NCBI GenBank assembly: GCA_963576785.1
Contig: OY756140.1
Span: 186,001 to 250,000 of the forward strand
DNA from: Chlorophyllum brunneum
Lineage: Eukaryota > Basidiomycota > Agaricomycetes > Agaricales > Agaricaceae
DNA: 64,000 bases
Reading direction: 5' to 3'
Shown: positions 60,131-64,000 of the stretch, in pieces
Layout of the letters: the number at the start of each line of letters is the position of its first letter
Numbering within the stretch: the stretch's first letter is position 1
Program-made: the position numbers and the translations under genes
The notes under the pieces: model-generated
Database searches by the model: none
Told to the model about the DNA's origin: nothing
What the model saw: only the letters and a program-made list of their open reading frames with translations

Positions 60131-63100
60131 GGCGAGCTGGGGAGTGGAGATGGTAGTGGTAGAGGATTAAGAGTGACAGCCGTTGTTTTGAATTTTTTAT
60201 ACACATCAACACTGCGCTGCTTCTCTCGATGCTCGACCGTCGCATTCCATTTTAAGCTATGCCCCTGCCTCAATAAGAACTCCTTCCCACGTCTCATGTA
60301 AGCTTGTCCACAGCAACGAGGATTGCTAGGTCCTGGAGGGAGAGAATATACTCAGGGCAGAATAAGCGCTGAGATGACGATTTGGACACGCTTCGAAAGA
60401 GGGCCAGACTCGAACCGGACCCAATACCATTCACCAATCTATATGATATCATCAACACAGACGCGCCTCGTGAAAGCCTCCGGTCAGAGATCGAGCAAAC
60501 CCCTTTATCTCCATTCACTCCTCTCAACAACAGCATTTCAACGAGCGCCCACTTCCCAAACGCGAGGACTGGATCTGATAAACCACACTGCGCAGGTAGC
60601 AATCTTGCCAAGAATAAGTCCCGCCACTAGGTATAGGTCCCAAGCAGCACTGATCTTTTGTCAGGGTTGACGGTGTCCGTGAACGGGGTGGCGCATGATA
60701 AACCAGTTCCTTGTAATGACCCGGCCTCAAGATCCAAGGGTAGTCCTCTCCCCGTCGCGGCAAATTCGGCAACCAAGGGACATATTGATGCAAGCCAAAC
60801 ATTGTGCTGAACCAATTCAATAAAAAAAGCGGATATGAAATATCAGTCATTGCCAAATCAATCAACGCTAATACCGCCCGTTCCGGTGAAATTTGAACAG
60901 ACCGAAATAGACGGCGACCAGGCTTTGTTGGAGTCCTTGTAGAGCAGTATGGACCTTAATGTTTCCCACTCGCAAATTACTTCCAAAATGCAACACGTAC
61001 CGAGCGGGCCCGAGATAGCTAGGATTGTTCTGATGGAAAAAACTTACTAGTAGTCAACCCGACATCCCTTCGTTCAACCATCCAACCATCTGACATGCTT
61101 CAGCACCATGAGTTGCAGGTCCAACCCGGTTCAAAAAGACCCCATCAAAAGACCATAACACCAGATCAGAACCCCCCCGTCATCGTCTCTTCAAGCGCTC
61201 AGAATCCAGAACTCCACCAAGCAAGGTCCAGTGACACATATCCTGAGGAAGATAAACCCAAATATAGCACAGCTCCTAGAATTCCGGAAACGCGCGTCAA
61301 TTGGGGGAGTAGTATTTACAAACGCTTCCAAGCAACAAACAGCAGAAATCGCGCATTCCCCGCGTGACAAATCCTCGACGTGTAGTCTTAGTGGGAAATC
61401 CACTAGTTGTCAGAAAACAAGGTTGTTTTCCATGTGGGATGTTATGTTTCAATTACGAGGGGTAAGAATCAATTTGTATGGGATGTAGTAGGTCCATATG
61501 ATACTAGTGCCGGGGATCCAATATGGAGTGGAAGGGAGATGGTGGGGGGGGAGGCAAAGCGGGCGGGGAGAAGTAGAAGAATAACCCAAAAGGAGCGCCT
61601 AGTGTGATAATATACCTGGCAGATGACAGTTCGGTTTCCAGTTTCTCGACTCAAGCCCATCAAAGGGCTGGCATGGTATGAGAAACCTACCGTCATCAAT
61701 CATGGCTGTGGCAAAAAAGACACCTTGAATGTTCATTTGGCTCTTTTGAAGTCTTTGCTGCCTACGATATGCCAAACGTCCAACAAAAAAGAACTTGTGA
61801 AGCACAACCATGACAACACGACGAATGTGATACTTGGTCCTAAAAGAAACCCACGACCTTTAAAACGACACCTTTTGGAACCAGGCAAGCTAACTGGTTC
61901 AACAGGGGGGAGATAGAAGCTTGTCAAAAAGTTAAGGGACAAGTTGATAATTAACCGGATAAGAGAGCCAGTAAGCTACCGAGAATATATCAAGAGACCC
62001 ACTCCTTGTCCGTAAAAACGGGCTTAAGAGATCAAATGCCCTCATCCAAAGCTTGGTATGTCGTATCATCACCAAATCATCTCCTACTTCATTCAAAAAC
62101 ACTCACCTAAACCCACAACCAACCAATCTCCTCGGATATCAAAGAACACCAGAACCCCCCAAAAAACGCTCACCAAACCATTCGAAACATAACAGGTTTT
62201 TACTCAATTTCAAAAGTTCTTTCCATCATCTGCCGAACAACAACAAACCTGATACCAAAAACACAACCCTTTCCATTTCCAGAAAAAAATCTATAATTAT
62301 TATGATCCCTGAAGAAAAACACCCGCTGTGAAAAACTTTCCCGAAATCCAATCCCCCCAGCACAGCATTTTTCTTTTCCGAGTTTATTATAAATTTATTT
62401 CCCCACAAAACGATCGGAGCTAGTTTTGGAACTTCAGGTACAAAGGAACTTGCGCGAGAGGGGGGGGAGTGAGCGGCTTTTTGTGAATTGCGGATCGCCG
62501 TACCCTTGCCGTGCCTGCGACCACCTCGAAGACGTGATAATTGAATTCGGCAAGGCTTTGAAATTTTTTTATCTTTATTACATATATTTGAATACGTAGT
62601 AGAAGCACATGGAACGTTGACACTCTCTGATGTGTTAGAAGACAAAATGACATTTTAGAATCAGTCATTTCACAAAGTTTTGGGGATTTGTCTTTTCACT
62701 GAGTAGTTCTATTATAACTTTTATTTTTTCTCACATTCCGCGTCATACGTGAACAAGAATCACCAAATGACTTCCCAATCGAATGGTTTGTCGTTCTTCT
62801 GGTATATTAAGTATCGGACGAGCCCGAGAAAGAGATGATCCTTACCTTAGGCTCGGCATAGTTGGCATGGTTGATTTACTGGTGGGGTTCAAGAAGCGTT
62901 CCGGTAGAGTAAAGAAGCATTCTTTGATACTGATGTTTGATGCTATTCGTCGAGGATTGCACCGCTGTGATGTGTGTTACTGAGTAACTAACCATAAACT
63001 CCGTTGGCAGATCCCCGAGAACTCGAAAGCGGTTGAGCGCCGAGCCAAGGATAGCCTCTCCTTACGCAGGGGGCAAGCGGCTTCACACACCATTGACAGT

Positions 63101-64000
63101 CCTATACTTGGTGTGCAATAGATAATTAGCATTTGGATCAAGATGGTAGCTATAGATTGATAGTGGCAAGAAAAGCCAAGTTTCGTTGGCAGCGAGAAGT
63201 ACGGCGACACGGAGGAAATACCTATAGCTTTACATATATTCTTCACACCAATACCTTGGTCCTTACGAGATAAGTGTTGCTTCTTTATTTCAAATCCTTG
63301 GAGAAGGGAACCACGGGGGAGGTTATGTCGTGAAGTCTCCTAGGCTAAGACGTCTTCCAAATGATTTATCAAGAACTGGGTAAACACCTTCTATCAGCAC
63401 GCACTTGCCCATGTTCGTGGAAAAAATATCCCGATTGTTCGTCGGATAGATCCTAGGGGGGACGGGGATCAGTTTGGTGTGGCTCTCAATCGTGAAACAC
63501 GACGGAGAGGTCTAAAAGTTGATGATGGACGTCTTTGGCACCGATTGGACCCCCTCACCTCGACCTGAAATGAACGCCACCGGGAGGCATCCGAGCACCT
63601 ACACACCCAAGAGAAGTTCTAAATAAAACCTGGAAACGGTGCACACCGCAACCCCAAAGTCTCGGAGAGGCAGTCGAAGACGAAGGAAAACGCCGTTGCC
63701 AACAATAGCACTCTCCATCCGCAATTGATTGACTCGTAAGTTTCTGCTACTCGTAATGGGAGTTCTCTTTACCAGACAGGGATGTTGGCCGTGTCGGCGT
63801 AGAGCACCATGTACGAAAGCTGAAGCATCTCATGCGCAGTGGCAGATTCATAATGCCGTCATTGGGTACCATTTATGGTGAAGGTTCTGTCCGACAGCAC
63901 GGGAGCACAACGCCGTCGGACGGAATGGTTGATGCATGTGTATATGGCAGTGATTGTATTGGGATCCTGGCATAGTGCGTGGCGCCGTGATTACCAAATG
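60131..64000. other. Gene-poor right end
   Basis: Open frames are short and overlap on both strands. None has a signal peptide, recognised domain, or splice-supported extension. A minus frame near 60524-60865 (contains FSTMFGLHQYVPWLPNLP) and a plus frame at 61095-61367 are the longest but not convincing. Poly-A near 59720-59732 marks the left border inside the Pumilio intron. The stretch may hold decay products of mobile DNA, but no terminal repeats were seen. Confidence 0.35.

Noticed and set aside
61095..61367. 90-codon plus-strand open frame
   Set aside because: No domain, signal or neighbouring exon; it could not be told from chance.

Overview
The window is nuclear DNA from a filamentous basidiomycete, most likely an Agaricomycete. 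The evidence is intron-dense genes with introns of about 46-75 bp, short intergenic gaps, F-box-type genes with pseudogene relics, UstYa-type (DUF3328) proteins, 7-TM membrane families of the mushroom type, and secreted repeat proteins punctuated by dibasic sites. No rRNA, convincing tRNA, CRISPR or intact transposon was seen. Exon joins were built by hand from splice consensus, reading frame and family similarity. All CDS coordinates are spans whose exons are listed in the evidence.

Left part (1-23.8 kb), mixed accessory and housekeeping: an F-box gene (-), a secreted Kex2-repeat protein (+), NAD-malic enzyme (-), a MARVEL protein (-), two paralogous small secreted proteins (-), a degenerate copy of the 3' half of the histidyl-tRNA synthetase gene, a 7-TM protein (-), a decayed third secreted-protein copy, the intact histidyl-tRNA synthetase gene (-), an F-box-like pseudogene (+), a second Kex2-repeat secreted protein (+), an unknown gene and a coiled-coil protein. 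The 9.4-11.1 kb and 13.5-15.1 kb stretches are two copies of one segment in which opposite genes have decayed.

Middle part (24-37.1 kb): SNF1 kinase, then an accessory block with a secreted protein made of two homologous domains, a mitochondrial-looking membrane protein, a UstYa-type protein, a single-pass membrane protein with a But2-like ectodomain, a tiny secreted protein, a second 7-TM protein and a second UstYa-type protein.

Right part (37.2-60.1 kb), mostly conserved housekeeping: siroheme uroporphyrinogen methyltransferase (MET1), SET5-type SET/MYND methyltransferase, a DUF726/Mil1-type alpha/beta hydrolase, two tandem paralogous disordered proteins with an unrecognised conserved motif, an RWD/DUF1115 protein, a CstF-64-like hinge protein without RRM, beta-COP (SEC26) and a Pumilio-family RNA-binding protein. 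From 60.1 kb to the end nothing convincing is visible.

The most interesting possibility is a peptide system. There are two secreted precursors with repeats set between Kex2 sites, and two UstYa-family putative oxidases, the pairing that defines dikaritin-type ribosomal peptides in ascomycetes. The genes are 11-33 kb apart, so a functional link is inference only.
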